A stretch of DNA of 64,000 nucleotides from positions 1,178,001 through 1,242,000 of the forward strand of contig MU008165.1 of NCBI GenBank assembly GCA_010909165.1, written 5' to 3'. A program made the translations under genes and the position numbers. This DNA comes from Anthoceros angustus. Lineage: Eukaryota; Streptophyta; Anthocerotopsida; Anthocerotales; Anthocerotaceae. Below, in pieces: positions 21,986 through 33,040 of the stretch (position 1 is its first letter; each line of letters begins with the position of its first letter). The notes under the pieces were generated by a model that did no database searches, was not told where the DNA came from, and saw nothing but the letters and a program-made list of their open reading frames with translations.

Positions 21986-23290
21986 ATACAGATTCATATT
22001 CGAATATAGACAAAACATTTATGTCTCATATGCTGACCCTTATTACAAATGAAAAGATTAAATCTGCCCACACTTGTTTTTGCTCTGGTTGAGATAATGA
22101 CGAGGAACGTTGTGTTGTGAACTATCGCCACTAACCAGAACTGATGTTTATCCAGGCTGGGAACTCTCACAGTCCTTTGATACCTGCAGGCAACCAAGTT
22201 CCTCCATTGCCCCGTTCTCACAAGTCTTTGTGTGCTACTAAGCCTATACCTCGAGAAGCATACCCCTTCAATTAACCTATTCCACACTAACAGTTCCCAA
22301 ACCGCGAATGCGAGGCACTAATAGTCACTACAAAGTAATGACGCGCTCCGACTCTTACGTCTCGAAGTGTATTAGGTTCCAAAATAAATAGGCTCCCCAT
22401 CGCACCTCTTATGTATAAGACCCCTCGGCGTTCTTTGCTGACTCTGACACCGGCATCACACACTACATAAGTAGTGACTACATAAGTAGTGACTACATAG
22501 GTAATGGCGCCTGCGCCCGAAAACTAAGCGCCTGCCAAAGAGACTTTTGCAAACCTCATAAGGTGGCTCTAGACATGGCAAGGGAGCCCTGCAATTCCAA
22601 GGGAAGGGGCGTGCATATGGCAGAGATTCCATTGGTGATGTAGCCAGGCAGAATTGGCACAATCCAGCCCTACGACTAGCCAATTTCACCGAATCTGCGG
22701 CCAATTTGCAGTCAATCTGCCAATCTTGGAGACTTGGTGCGCTTGAATCTGGTGCAAGGGAGGGCGCCCTGGTTTGTTGAGCCTCGAGCGGGATCCTCTA
22801 ACTCTTACATGTGGAGCAGCATTGCTAGCCGAGACCTGCACAAACTGAAATCTAGACCGTGAACAGCAAGTCCAAACCAGAATTTTTGGCATCTGAGAGC
22901 ACCCAGGAGCGGGCGCCTGGGCCGGCTGCGGATTGCCATCATACAAAGATTTCTGGCTAGATAAGCATCCTTCTAATCTGCTGGAACCAAATCCCGTCCA
23001 AGAAAGGCCACGGGAAAGACACGGAGAGTTTTTTTGGTATGTAAGGGTTTTAGGGTGGCTGGCTGCTGTGGAGGCTGTGGGTTGGTGCGCGTAGCGATGA
23101 CGTGTTTGTTAGCGGCCTTATTCTGTCCATGCACCTTCGACAGCGGTCCCTGAACAGTGGCCATAGCGAAGGCTGAAGCTTCGTTTCTTCTCTGTGCACG
23201 TCACTGGCTTCGGTCGGGACTGAACAATTTGGTGCGTGTACAGGGATTCTACGAAGAGCTCCTGCTAACGTTATCGTAGGGAGTTGACCC
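21986..23290. other. Unassigned accessory sequence
   Basis: No gene recognised. A 15-bp tandem repeat (listed) lies at 22463-22505. A TATA-like TATGTATAAGACC occurs near 22409, which would fit an LTR or a promoter, but no matching second LTR was found. Open frames on the minus strand (for example 21994-22287) show no family motif. Confidence 0.4.
22463..22505. repeat. 15-bp tandem repeat
   Basis: ACTACATAAGTAGTG occurs twice in tandem, followed by a third partial copy ACTACATAGGTA. Each unit is itself a short palindrome (CTACATAAGTAG-like). No function inferred. Confidence 0.85.
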
Positions 23291-23760
23291 CTGGCAAGCA
23301 AAGCCTCCAGGTGCAACAGTGTAAGTGGCCCAGCACTTCCACTTCTGAGAAAGTGTGGGTAGGGAGGGGTTTCCCAGCGATGGTCGTTGTCAGAGGAGGA
23401 GCACTTGTGGCAACAATTTTTTCTGGACCCTACCTTGTGGTGGGACAACAGACTTCCGGCGAAAGGGGTCCGGCGAGGTGCTGTGGTTAAACGACATGCT
23501 TAAGGCAGCTTGGGTTGATGAGCAGCTCGTTTCCTTGGATATGCAGATGGGCCACGGTGTCTCTCCTTCCAAGTCGAGCTCTCCTTATGATCCTGAACTT
23601 GGAAGGCATGCTTATTCTGAAATGGGCTCCAGGTGCAGCAGTGTAAGGAGCCCAGCACTTCCACATCCAATGGGCCATGGTGCCTCTCCTTCCGAGTCCG
23701 GTTCTCAGGATAAGCCTGAACCTAGCGAGCCTGCACGATCGGAAATGGGTGTCGTAACGG
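23290..23760 (+). other. Ser/Pro/Gly-rich open region with internal repeats
   Basis: A plus-strand frame (within 23355-23837) contains two copies of a segment MGHG(V/A)SPS(K/E)S...(D/K)PE...SEMG, encoded by repeats starting ATGGGCCA(C/T)GGTG at about 23545 and 23670. The linking phrase CTCCAGGTGCA(A/G)CAGTGTAAG also occurs twice (23308, 23628). It may be the disordered N-terminal part of the PPR gene next to it, now off-frame. I do not recognise the protein. Confidence 0.4.
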
Positions 23761-23796
23761 CTGGAACAGTGAGCATGTCACGTCAACAGGGGAGGC

Positions 23797-24033
23797 CTTG
23801 GAGCTCAGGCTGTTGGAGCTGTGGAATCTCTGGCTGAGACAGACTCTCCTATGTCTCAGTCTTTGATTTGCACTGTGATAAAGCTGTGTACAGCTAAGAA
23901 GGATTTGGTTGTGGGGCGACGAGTTCATGATCTCAGTGTCAAACTCGGGTACGAGTTGATTGCATACGTGGGGAACCATATCTTGCGCATGTATGTATGT
24001 GGAGGAAGGCTAGTCAAGGCCATGGATGTGTTC
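23797..24033 (+). pseudogene. Pentatricopeptide repeat (PPR) gene fragment
   Basis: The frame reads SLICTVIKLCTAKKDLVVGR, then RVHDLSVKLGYELIAYVGNH and ILRMYVCGGRLVKAMDVF. The pattern of 'xCxxxKDLxxGRxVH', 'G...YVGNxxLxMYxxxGxLxxAxxVF' is that of PLS-class plant PPR proteins, RNA-binding factors for organelle RNA editing. Only about two repeats remain. After DVF the sequence switches in mid-codon context to biotin carboxylase exon 11 (AGGATTCCGGCCAGGCCCAG). Editing PPR proteins are expected to be several hundred residues long, so this is a fragment fused to another gene's end. Confidence 0.6.
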
Positions 24034-24852
24034 AGGATTCCGGCCAGGCCCAGGTAATTTTAGAACCAAAGGCCCGTCAAGGGCTGTGAAGCCCTCGTAT
24101 CCCGGATGTCGCTTACTGCCTCCGTCCTGAATGTATTTGTGCAGGCCGTATCACGGGCTATCTTCCTCCAGGTGGGCCATTTGTCAGGATGGGCAGTCAC
24201 ATCTACGCTGACTATGCTGTGCCTCCGAGATATGATTCTCTTTTGGGGAAGGTAAGCACATTGTGGATTGCATTTGTGCAGCGTTCACCTGTTCTGGGTG
24301 CCATCCTCACTTTGTGTACCTGTGCACCAGTTGATTGTATGGGCTCCTACCAGAGGAGCCATTGCGCGCATGCAACGTGCCTTAAACGATACAATCATCG
24401 CAGGTATCCCTCATAAAAGCGACCTTCCTAGTTGGTCATGGAAGCGCAGATCACAAACGTCTCCTCATTGGCTTCCCTTATCTAACTTTTTGCACAGGCA
24501 TACCCACGACAATCGAGTACCACAAGCTTATTCTGGAGGTTCAGGTCTGGCTGTTGTACTTATTGTGAATTCAATGGTCTCACTTTGCAGTATGAGGCTT
24601 GGTTGACTAACAAAATGACCCTTTGCCAGGACTTCAAGTATGGAAAAGTAGACACCGCCTTCATTCCGAAACATGAAGAGGAGCTCCGTGCTGTAGGACA
24701 TCTTTCACTTTTTTGTCTGTCCCGCTTGCTGGTCGGCATCGTGGCCAGAGGCAGCCCCTCATATCCATTTTGGTTTGATTGTGCAGCCACAGGCGTTGAC
24801 GACACTACCCAAGTTAGAGGAGCTCGTGAAAGCTGGAGCCGCAGTTTAGAGA
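24034..24852 (+). pseudogene. Duplicated 3' end of the biotin carboxylase gene
   Basis: This matches 16683-17496, from the end of exon 11 to the stop, including introns. All exon boundaries and consensus splice sites are kept, and the last exons still read [20 protein letters not shown] and LPKLEELVKAGAAV before TAG. Changes include one codon missing in the exon-13 copy (CCAGAGGAGCC for CCAGAGAAAGAGCC) and scattered substitutions (VRMGSH for VRMDSH). The ATP-grasp core is absent, so it cannot be an active carboxylase. It is joined upstream to the PPR fragment, which could make a chimeric transcript. Confidence 0.85.
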
Positions 24853-25330
24853 GCCAACAGGTGTGTCTCCACGCTCACCTGTGGGGCTTTTTCGTGACTT
24901 AACCTCTTGTCAAACCGATGGAAAACTACATTATCAACAAAACGGTGTTGAACATTTTGGTAGTGAGCTACCTTGGGACTGCATTGAATTGCGGGCTGTT
25001 AAATCTGATCTACGTATTCGAGTCAAGAGTGCATGTTCTCGTCTAACCGATGTAAAACCACACCACACAGGGCTGAACTTTTTGGTGGTGGGTTCCTCCC
25101 AAAATAACTAGGGATTACATTGAAATGCGGGCTGTTAAACCTGAAAGAAGTGGTGGAATTGCGGGCTATTAAATTTGAACGAAGTGTTGGAATTGCGGGT
25201 GTTGAACTTTTTGGTGGTGAGTTCCCTCCCAAAAGTACTGGGGACCACATTGAATTGCGGGCTATTAAATCGGATCATGAGCCTGCAAGTTGTCTTCTCT
25301 GCCTGTCAATAGGCAACGTTCCAGAAATAC
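24853..25330. repeat. Short-repeat flank behind the duplicated gene end
   Basis: At least four degenerate tandem units carrying ATTGCGGGCTGTTAAA or ATTGCGGGCTATTAAA with GAACTTTTTGGTGGTG. It is the longer counterpart of 17497-17880. The AP-4 mu gene starts its 3' end just beyond. Confidence 0.7.
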
Positions 25331-25378
25331 AGGTGACACTGTCACATGTTCATAACTAAACTGGTGATAAGCAGACTT

Positions 25379-28018
25379 CTAAGTCCGAATAACGTAGGAA
25401 TTGGCGCTTGTCACGTATCTGACCCAGCGGTAAGGGTTGAAGGACTTTGACTTCCTCACGAGCTGAAGATAACGGACCTGCGACAAAGGGACGATTACAT
25501 TTCAACGACTCGGACAAAGTTGCCTCATTCCAACCCATAAAACGCAGCAAGGACGCACACGAACCTGCAGTCTAGACGCATTGAACATCGGGATCGTGAA
25601 ATTCATGCTCACGGGACCGGCTTCTTTCTTGATGTTCCCTGGAGAAGATCAAAGCAGCTAATTACCTACCCTCCTTCAAGCATGTACTCCAAAGAGCTTG
25701 CGCTGTCAAAATCACGAAAACAAAACCACATGCCAATCTGGAATACCATTTCTTTCTTGAGTCAACGTAAGCTTGGCTCGTAACGTATGATCAGTACCTC
25801 CCACAACCTACACGAGAAAGAGTGCAGCCAAAGAACTTAGAATGGGGACAACCACTATTCGAAGAGAAGGGCCCCATAACACAAAGTACGATACAACCCT
25901 CACCTTCTTAAGATGCCATTCCATTGTTTTGGTTGATTCTTTGAAATCCGTTGTCTGCCCGGCTGCTCCGGTTTCCAGCTCAAAGCTGACCCTGTAACAA
26001 CAGCACAGAACTCCTCTGACACCTGTGCTTCAAATGTAGTAGGCTACAGCAAACTGAAGCTAATGAGGCTGTAACCTTGACGTCGATTTTGGAAGAGGCA
26101 AACGCAGCACCACAGTGTTTGCTGCTATGGTAGAGGCAAAATCAGCTCGGACCTTCAGGGTGACCTCAGCCTGCAGGAGAACACGGACCTGTGACCCAAC
26201 ACTCTTTGCCATGGGAGAGAAGGTAAACAAAATACAACTCTCAAGACCACCTTAAAAGGGCCGGCCTCCTCGATGACTGGTAAAACTCTGAAAGGAGGTT
26301 TAAACTCCTGGGTCATCCGGTAGTTCATTACAGCAAACTCCCCATCAGGAGGTACCTGTTTGCACAATATGGTTTAAACACAAATGAAGTTCCTCAGAAA
26401 CTACAAACAGCACAGGTGAATAGAGATGTTAGCCAAATAGTTCAAAGGTGTTAGGAACACCAACCAGAGTAAGAGTGCGATCTACTTCAAAGTCATCAAG
26501 CCGCACCGATTCATGAAAGTTGCAGTCATCCAATATTACCGTGTTCATTCCTGTTGACCCGCTATAATCCGGTGCTGCATGTGAATGCCACATAAAAACA
26601 GCCATGCTCCATCATTACCCTCAGAAACCCATGGTCATACACTTGGGCAACATCTTATCAATTCTGAAACAGCCCTGACCAGCACATGCAACAGCGACAA
26701 CTGACAGTGACTGCCTTTAATCTCAAGAGAAACATACTATAGCCTGATTGTAAAGAACGGCCAATATTCAGATCCTCATTTAGAGCTACTTTGATCTCTG
26801 GATTCCCAGTCAAGTAGCTTTTCATCTGGATGGTACCATCAACCTCCGACGTCAAAATGTAGCCCTGCAAGTGCAACATTTCACTTAGCGAGCGCATGAG
26901 AAGGATGAATTGTGAAGATTCCAATTGTAAGTAATCTGTCTTACGCTTGAATTGAAAGTCACACTAATCTTCTCAATGATGTCCACAAAGACTTCTTCTC
27001 GCCTTCTGCCCCCTCCTTCAGTTGACACAACTGACTTTGTCACAGCAGTTCCAGGCACGCGCTTAGCTCCTTGCTGAGACAGCAGGTTACCAGCCTTCGG
27101 TTAACTCCCTGCACTATCAGCTCTCCTTCTTCATCCCCAACACATACCAGAAATTCAGAACTCAACATTCACAATCTATCCAACAGGATCAACTGTGCCT
27201 AAAGGGCTTACAACAAATATTGCTGCAGGGCCAAGAGATGGAATTCGTGCAGACTCCACAACCACAGGCTCATTGAAGACAAAGGACTTCAAAGCCTCCG
27301 TCGATGTGGTTTGTGGATAGCCAAAATCCTGAGGACAGCCAATCAGATCTGAGCAGAAGAGTTGAACAGGATTCAAGCATGGGACACACGACTGACTGGT
27401 CTTCACTCACAATCATTTCATCGAGCAGCTCGTAAACCAGTACAAAGTTCTTCCTGAGTGAATCCTCGTTCAAAACCCCAAGATAATCTTTGGTTACTCT
27501 GGCAATTCGTTGAAGCAGTTCCACAACAAGAGCAGGAGAAACGTTCACTCTCGTAGTTGCCACAAAAAGCAGTCCCGCAACCTTCACGTGAAGATAGTTT
27601 ACAGCATCCACATTCTGCAACGCATCGGAAAACATTTGAACACATTGCAATAGAGTCTACCCTCCATACGACTTGCTAAAAGCCCTTGAGGGAAAGCAAC
27701 AATCAAACGGGAAGCCAGCACAGCAAGTCATCGTCACATGACAATGTTAAGGAATACCTACGAACACAGGAGGTGCCTCTTCACTCTCTTCCCCCCCGTC
27801 ACCCTTCCAGAATTTCACTTTGCGGAAAAAGATCTCGGCGCTTCCCTTGGGCACATCGCCCCTGTCTGCGTTACAAATCCCTCCAAGCATTTCACTATGT
27901 GCAACACTTCTGCCCCATACCAAAGATCAGCAAGACACAACTTCAGATAGAAATCCTTACAGTCCCTGAAAATGATGTTATCACCCCGCAGGGAAAGGAC
28001 AAACAACTGCGATATCAT
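25379..28018 (-). CDS. AP4M: AP-4 adaptor complex subunit mu
   Basis: Thirteen minus-strand exons splice in frame: 28018-27961, 27865-27762, 27614-27411, 27328-27212, 27073-26945, 26864-26738, 26574-26465, 26355-26251, 26170-26076, 25991-25904, 25807-25747, 25638-25565 and 25477-25379; 456 residues, close to the Arabidopsis subunit. The N-terminal longin-like domain starts [19 protein letters not shown] and continues RGDVPKGSAEIFFRKVKFW and LLFVATTRVNVSPALVVELL. The mu homology domain carries REEVFVDIIEKISVTFNSS, GYILTSEVDGTIQMKSYL, MNYRMTQEFKPPFRV and the C-terminal NPYRWVRYVTSANSYVIRT. AP-4 sorts cargo at the trans-Golgi network, including vacuolar receptors in plants; mu binds tyrosine-type signals. 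All splice sites are consensus. Exon 1 with its upstream region was copied into the NBP35 gene at 30362-31709. Confidence 0.97.
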
Positions 28019-28730
28019 TCTGAAACCGTTTGGAAGATCTACGCCTGCATGAATGAACCCAAGAGCATCAGAAGCCGTCAACCGTCATCATCGTGGAAGG
28101 TTCCAGCCAAAGAGCAGCATTAAGCATGAGCATTCTCAAGACATGCCAAGCATTTGACACATCAATCACCCAACACCTGGGAACCGGAAGAAATCGAGCT
28201 GACCGCAGGGATCCGGGGCTACGTCAGATGACGATATCAACCAGAAACCAGCTGCTCGAGAGACCCACGACGTTCACGAAGCTCACCGATCCTTGCAATT
28301 GAGCTTCCGAGATCAGTTCCGACCCTGACACATCCACCACCTCGATCGCAAGAGGATTCACAAAGACGGTAATGAAATAGTCCGGGGTAATTATGAAAAC
28401 GTAATGGGAACCAGGGTATTTTCCAACCCGGTTGCTCGTAGGTCTTGTATAGAGACCCCAGCTCTGACACTTCGGCACCCAGCTCTGTGAGTCTGAGTTG
28501 AAGTGACCACCCCTCTGTTGCGCGATCTGCAAGCTTCCAGAAGCCACAGTTCTTGCGTGAAGGTCGTGTGATCTGCGTGTGCTGCGTTCTTTCGAAATTT
28601 ATCTAAAGTGTTGGGTTCAGGTGTGTTGTGGCGAGCTCTACCGAATTCCAGTGAAAGCTGTTGGAGGTGATCGGTTCGGGTTCGATTTTCATTGTGTTCA
28701 CCTGAGCTTGCCGTTGTTGCTGTGCAGAAC
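28019..28730. promoter_or_regulatory. Divergent intergenic region of AP4M and a small membrane-protein gene
   Basis: 712 bp separate the two start codons. The whole region is duplicated at about 30482-31192 almost unchanged. No coding sequence is supported; small open frames occur on both strands. It should contain both promoters and leaders. Confidence 0.55.
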
Positions 28731-28961
28731 ATGGCAATTTACAGGAGATGGAATATTGCATCAGGGCCTCTGGTTATGCTGGCCGCCGCTTTTGTCGCTG
28801 TCACTGCAGCTACATACTTGACCACCACTAGTGTAAGTTCGTGGCATTCTGAAAAGCTTGTTGTGGATATCGGGCTTCGTTTGCTTCAGGCCTTGAGTAT
28901 TGACTTGCATTGACAGGGCACAAGTTCCAGTGGTAACAAGCCTCCGAAGAAGGAGAAATGA
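28731..28961 (+). CDS. Small single-pass membrane protein, 48 residues (copy 1)
   Basis: Two exons, 28731-28832 and 28917-28961, joined at AGT|GTAAGT...GACAG|GGC. The product starts [13 protein letters not shown], has one hydrophobic helix ([17 protein letters not shown]) and ends in a Lys-rich tail [14 protein letters not shown]. The basic N-terminus and short helix suggest an organelle or ER membrane micropeptide; I do not recognise the family. Support for it being real: exact splice consensus, an ATG behind a 150-bp leader, and a copy at 31193-31420 that differs by exactly one codon (one alanine fewer) with the frame intact. Confidence 0.6.
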
Positions 28962-29494
28962 GGACTTCCGGCAGTGGCAACATGATGCTTCGCTGTTTCC
29001 ATCCGTGCCTATCAATGAGTTGGGTGCCGGTATTGACAATTTTTGTAGTAGCGATCCCTTCATGGGGCAGTGCTTCACATGGGTGTAGGGATTTAAAATG
29101 ATGGACCCTCGATGCTCCAAAGATCTCTTGTTGTGAACAGGTTTTGGGATGCATCTTAGGGTAAACCATGGAAGTTCGAAGAACTCCGGCAACTTTGAGA
29201 CAGCGGTGGACAGCGAGTGCGAGTGCGAGTGTGATAATAATGTTCAACGTTCAGCAGAACTGTACAGTCAAAGAAAAATTGAAACGCATCTGACAAGATG
29301 GCTAGTTTCTGGGCCTCTCGACGTTCATATTTAACCACGTGCCTATCGTCCATTTATCTCTGGACTACTCGTTGTTAGCTACCAGATCTGCCAGCACCTG
29401 ATGCCCAAGACCCGGCAGTAGTCTGAATCGGTTTTGAGCTAAACCGCAGACCAGAGAGGTTTCGGAGGCAAGAGCTGCAGGTACAAAGGCATAA
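28962..29494. other. 3' flanks of the small membrane-protein gene and of NBP35
   Basis: No gene. It contains a short GAGTGC run (29216-29231) and the phrase TTGTGAACAGGTTTTGGGAT, which recur five more times at 31587, 33063, 33228, 33671 and 34065 in rearranged copies. Confidence 0.6.
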
Positions 29495-32400
29495 TTACTG
29501 CCGCTCTATGACTTGTAGTACCTTCTTAATAATCCGCTGCAGAGCTGATGCACTAGACGTGCATTGAGGGTCTGCAAAGCAGGAACGTCCCTCCTCAGCT
29601 GCTCTTCCCAGCCTAGGATCTAGAGGCACTCGCCCCAGAAAAGGCACCTTCATTGCTTTCGCCATCTTCTCTGCACCTCCGGCACCAGCATAGAACACCT
29701 CGGAGCAGGCAAAGACTGAGAGCAGATGAGGAGCATGTCGTTTGATCTCATCCAGCACTTGGTCAGTAACATCCTCCTCTTCCCCACTATCTAAGAACTT
29801 CTTGAACTCAAGACTTTCTAGTGGTTGTTGCAGGGAACTCATGTTCTCCACGACACCGAGGACAGGGATTCCTACTTTTTTACAGAAGTTAACCTCTTTT
29901 CTCACATCAATGAGGGACACCTCTTGCGGAGTAGTCACTATGATTGCCCCATCAACGTTTGTAGCCTTCAGATACTGTGCTATAGAAATGTGTTCATCTG
30001 AAGTGCCGGGAGGGGCATCTACGATAAGGTAATCCAAGTCCCCCCAGTAAACATCCTTCAAAAACTGCTTGATCAGACCATTCTTCCGTGGTCCCCTCCA
30101 AATGACAGCCTCATCTGGATCCGACAGCATGAACCCAATGGACATCACACCAAGATTATCTTCCACATAAACAGGAGACCAACCCAAGTTACTCTGATGT
30201 ATCTCTTGACCTTCAAGACCTAGCATCTTGGGTATACTAGGTCCACATATATCGATGTCCAGCAGCCCCACTTGCTTGTCTCTGGCAGCAAGCGCAAACG
30301 ACAGCTGTGCTGCAAAGGTACTCTTTCCAACTCCACCTTTTCCCAGACAGTACCAGCACTTTATGTGCAACACTTCTGCCCCATACCAAAGATCAGCAAG
30401 ACACAACTTCAGATAGAAATCCTTACAGTCCCTGAAAATGATGTTATCACCCGCAGGAAAGGACAAACAACTGCGATATCATTCTGAAACCGTTTGGAAG
30501 ATCTACGCCTGCATGAATGAACCCAAGAGCATCAGAAGCCGTCAACCGTCATCATCGTGGAAGGTTCCAGCCAAAGAGCAGCATTAAGCATGAGCATTCT
30601 CAAGACATGCCAAGCATTGACACATCAATCACCCAACACCTGGGAACCGGAAGAAATCGAGCTGACCGCAGGGATCCGGGGCTACGTCAGATGACGATAT
30701 CAACCAGAAACCAGCTGCTCGAGAGACCCACGACGTTCACGAAGCTCACCGATCCTTGCAATTGAGCTTCCGAGATCAGTTCCGACCCTGACACATCCAC
30801 CACCTCGATCGCAAGAGGATTCACAAAGACGGTAATGAAATAGTCCGGGGTAATTATGAAAACGTAATGGGAACCAGGGTATTTTCCAACCCGGTTGCTC
30901 GTAGGTCTTGTATAGAGACCCCAGCTCTGACACTTCGGCACCCAGCTCTGTGAGTCTGAGTTGAAGTGACCACCCTCTGTTGCGCGATCTGCAAGCTTCC
31001 AGAAGCCACAGTTCTTGCGTGAAGGTCGTGTGATCTGCGTGTGCTGCGTTCTTTCGAAATTTATCTAAAGTGTTGGGTTCAGGTGTGTTGTGGCGAGCTC
31101 TACCGAATTCCAGTGAAAGCTGTTGGAGGTGATCGGTTCGGGTTCGATTTTCATTGTGTTCACCTGAGCTTGCCGTTGTTGCTGTGCAGAACATGGCAAT
31201 TTACAGGAGATGGAATATTGCATCAGGGCCTCTGGTTATGCTGGCCGCTTTTGTCGCTGTCACTGCAGCTACATACTTGACCACCACTAGTGTAAGTTCG
31301 TGGCATTCTGAAAAGCTTGTTGTGGATATCGGGCTTCGTTTGCTTCAGGCCTTGAGTATTGACTTGCATTGACAGGGCACAAGTTCCAGTGGTAACAAGC
31401 CTCCGAAGAAGGAGAAATGAGGACTTCCGGCAGTGGCAACATGATGCTTCGCTGTTTCCATCCGTGCCTATCAATGAGTTGGGTGCCGGTATTGACAATT
31501 TTGTAGTAGCGATCCCTTCATGGGGCAGTGCTTCACATGGGTGTAGGGATTTAAAATGATGGACCCTCGATGCTCCAAAGATCTCTTGTTGTGAACAGGT
31601 TTTGGGATGCATCTTAGGGTAAACCATGGAAGTTCGAAGAACTCCGGCAACTTTGAGACAGCGGTGGACAGCGAGTGCGAGTGCGAGTGTGATAATAATG
31701 TTCAACGTTTGTAGCCTTCAGATACTGTGCTATAGAAATGTGTTCATCTGAAGTGCCGGGAGGGGCATCTACGATAAGGTAATCCAAGTCCCCCCAGTAA
31801 ACATCCTTCAAAAACTGCTTGATCAGACCATTCTTCCGTGGTCCCCTCCAAATGACAGCCTCATCTGGATCCGACAGCATGAACCCAATGGACATCACAC
31901 CAAGATTATCTTCCACATAAACAGGAGACCAACCCAAGTTACTCTGATGTATCTCTTGACCTTCAAGACCTAGCATCTTGGGTATACTAGGTCCACATAT
32001 ATCGATGTCCAGCAGCCCCACTTGCTTGTCTCTGGCAGCAAGCGCAAACGACAGCTGTGCTGCAAAGGTACTCTTTCCAACTCCACCCTTCCCAGACAGT
32101 ACCAGCACTTTATGTGCAACGGTACTCATACGATCTGCTATGTCGACTAAGTCTGAAAAGACAAGGTCAGCTTAATTTTCCTCTTGCTACTCACAATGGT
32201 TAGGGATTCAGAACTACTTCGTCAGCCCAATTGAACACAGTCCGACCGCAGCTCAAGCGCACGACACAGCTGGACAAAGACGAACCTGGATCAGGACCCT
32301 TGGGAGCCGTTGCACAAGCCTGCTGATTGGGACATCCCTCACAGGCTGCAGCTTTTCCAGCTGTCTCAGCTTCTGTCCCAGGACAATCTGCCAGAGGAGA

Positions 32401-32626
32401 AATTCAAGTGATCCATCAGTAAGCCAGTTCCGTCGCAGAACTTCCATACCACCTATCCGAGCATACTTTGCTCCATCAGGGACACTCTCCAGGAGGCTGA
32501 GAGACTGCAGGAGGAAAATTGAAGTCTGAATGGATTGCTTGAGCTACACGGCACACGGCAAGTACGTAGATTAGCGTCTTCCGGGACAGCGCCGACGGCA
32601 TGCTCTTCGTCACCGCCATTCGCCAT
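29495..32626 (-). CDS. NBP35: Cytosolic Fe-S cluster scaffold NBP35, interrupted by a duplication
   Basis: Minus-strand exons: 32626-32566 ([20 protein letters not shown]), 32387-32286 and a long last exon from 32152 to TAA at 29495. The second gives [20 protein letters not shown] and [13 protein letters not shown], the four-cysteine N-terminal cluster site of NBP35. The last exon gives [13 protein letters not shown] (deviant Walker A), [35 protein letters not shown] and [15 protein letters not shown]35 assembles Fe-S clusters in the cytosol for transfer to nuclear and cytosolic enzymes. The CPxC expected after VVENMS in yeast and animal homologues is absent, as in plant proteins I know. The last exon is split by about 1.75 kb: 30362-31709 copies AP4M/small-gene DNA, and 31702-32120 repeats NBP35 itself. 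Without that block, 32120 continues into about 30362 and the gene would be intact, apart from one extra A near the Walker motif at 30340. Confidence 0.9.
30362..31709. repeat. Copy of 27896-29251 inserted in NBP35
   Basis: Carries the 3' part of AP4M intron 1, AP4M exon 1, the divergent promoter region and the small membrane-protein gene. Nearly identical to the source. Left junction shares TATGTGCAAC between AP4M intron 1 (27896) and NBP35 (32111); right junction shares TCAACGTT between 29244 and NBP35 at 29952. The chimeric open frame 29495-30466 results from this join and is not a gene. Confidence 0.9.
31193..31420 (+). CDS. Small single-pass membrane protein, 47 residues (copy 2)
   Basis: Exons 31193-31291 and 31376-31420. 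It is identical to copy 1 except that [10 protein letters not shown] has one Ala fewer (GCCGCT for GCCGCCGCT). The splice sites and the upstream 160 bp are conserved, so this copy could also be expressed. It sits on the opposite strand inside the interrupted NBP35 gene. Confidence 0.55.
31702..32120 (-). repeat. Second copy of NBP35 last-exon segment
   Basis: Repeats 29952-30371 of the same gene (Walker A through the ATNV segment) after the inserted block. One difference is CTCCACCCTTCCCAG here against CTCCACCTTTTCCCAG at 30332; the version here restores SGKGGVGKS. It shows that the event was a duplication, not a simple insertion. Confidence 0.9.
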
Positions 32627-33040
32627 GCCTCCGTCGGGCGAATGACTGGCTCTCAGTCGGGCTATGGCCGCGGTCTTCGATGCACACCCCTTTGCAGAGA
32701 GCCACCGCAACAACGGGCCAGACAATGCACTTTGCCACTGTGTGTCTAGGTAGTGAAATAGTCTTAGTTTGCCCCCTACAAGTCAATACCCGTTGCGCAA
32801 GGCGGAAAATAAAAAATAACTTGCGTGAATAAAAACATGCACATAGGAAAACAGGAATATTTAATCTCTTTTCATTATCTAGATTAATATATAAATTTAT
32901 TATTATTATTATTTCTATCTTTTCATCTATTTTATTTAAAATCATTTAATTATTTATAGTAACTTGCTATGAAATATTGATCTGGTCACTCGGCTTCATG
33001 TGTGTGACTTTGTTTTTTGGGTGTACGCTACGGAAAATAT
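32627..33040. other. NBP35 upstream region, partly duplicated at 34.3 kb
   Basis: Contains the NBP35 promoter side: a GC-rich first 150 bp, then an AT-rich stretch with TTATTATTATTATT near 32899. The segment from about 32576 recurs at 34242-34730 with one- and two-base indels. No gene seen. Confidence 0.6.

Noticed and set aside
29495-30466. A single long frame starting MSFPAGDN and continuing as NBP35
   Set aside because: Its first 38 or so codons come from AP4M exon 1 and intron joined to NBP35 by the duplication; splice logic and both parent genes show it is chimeric.
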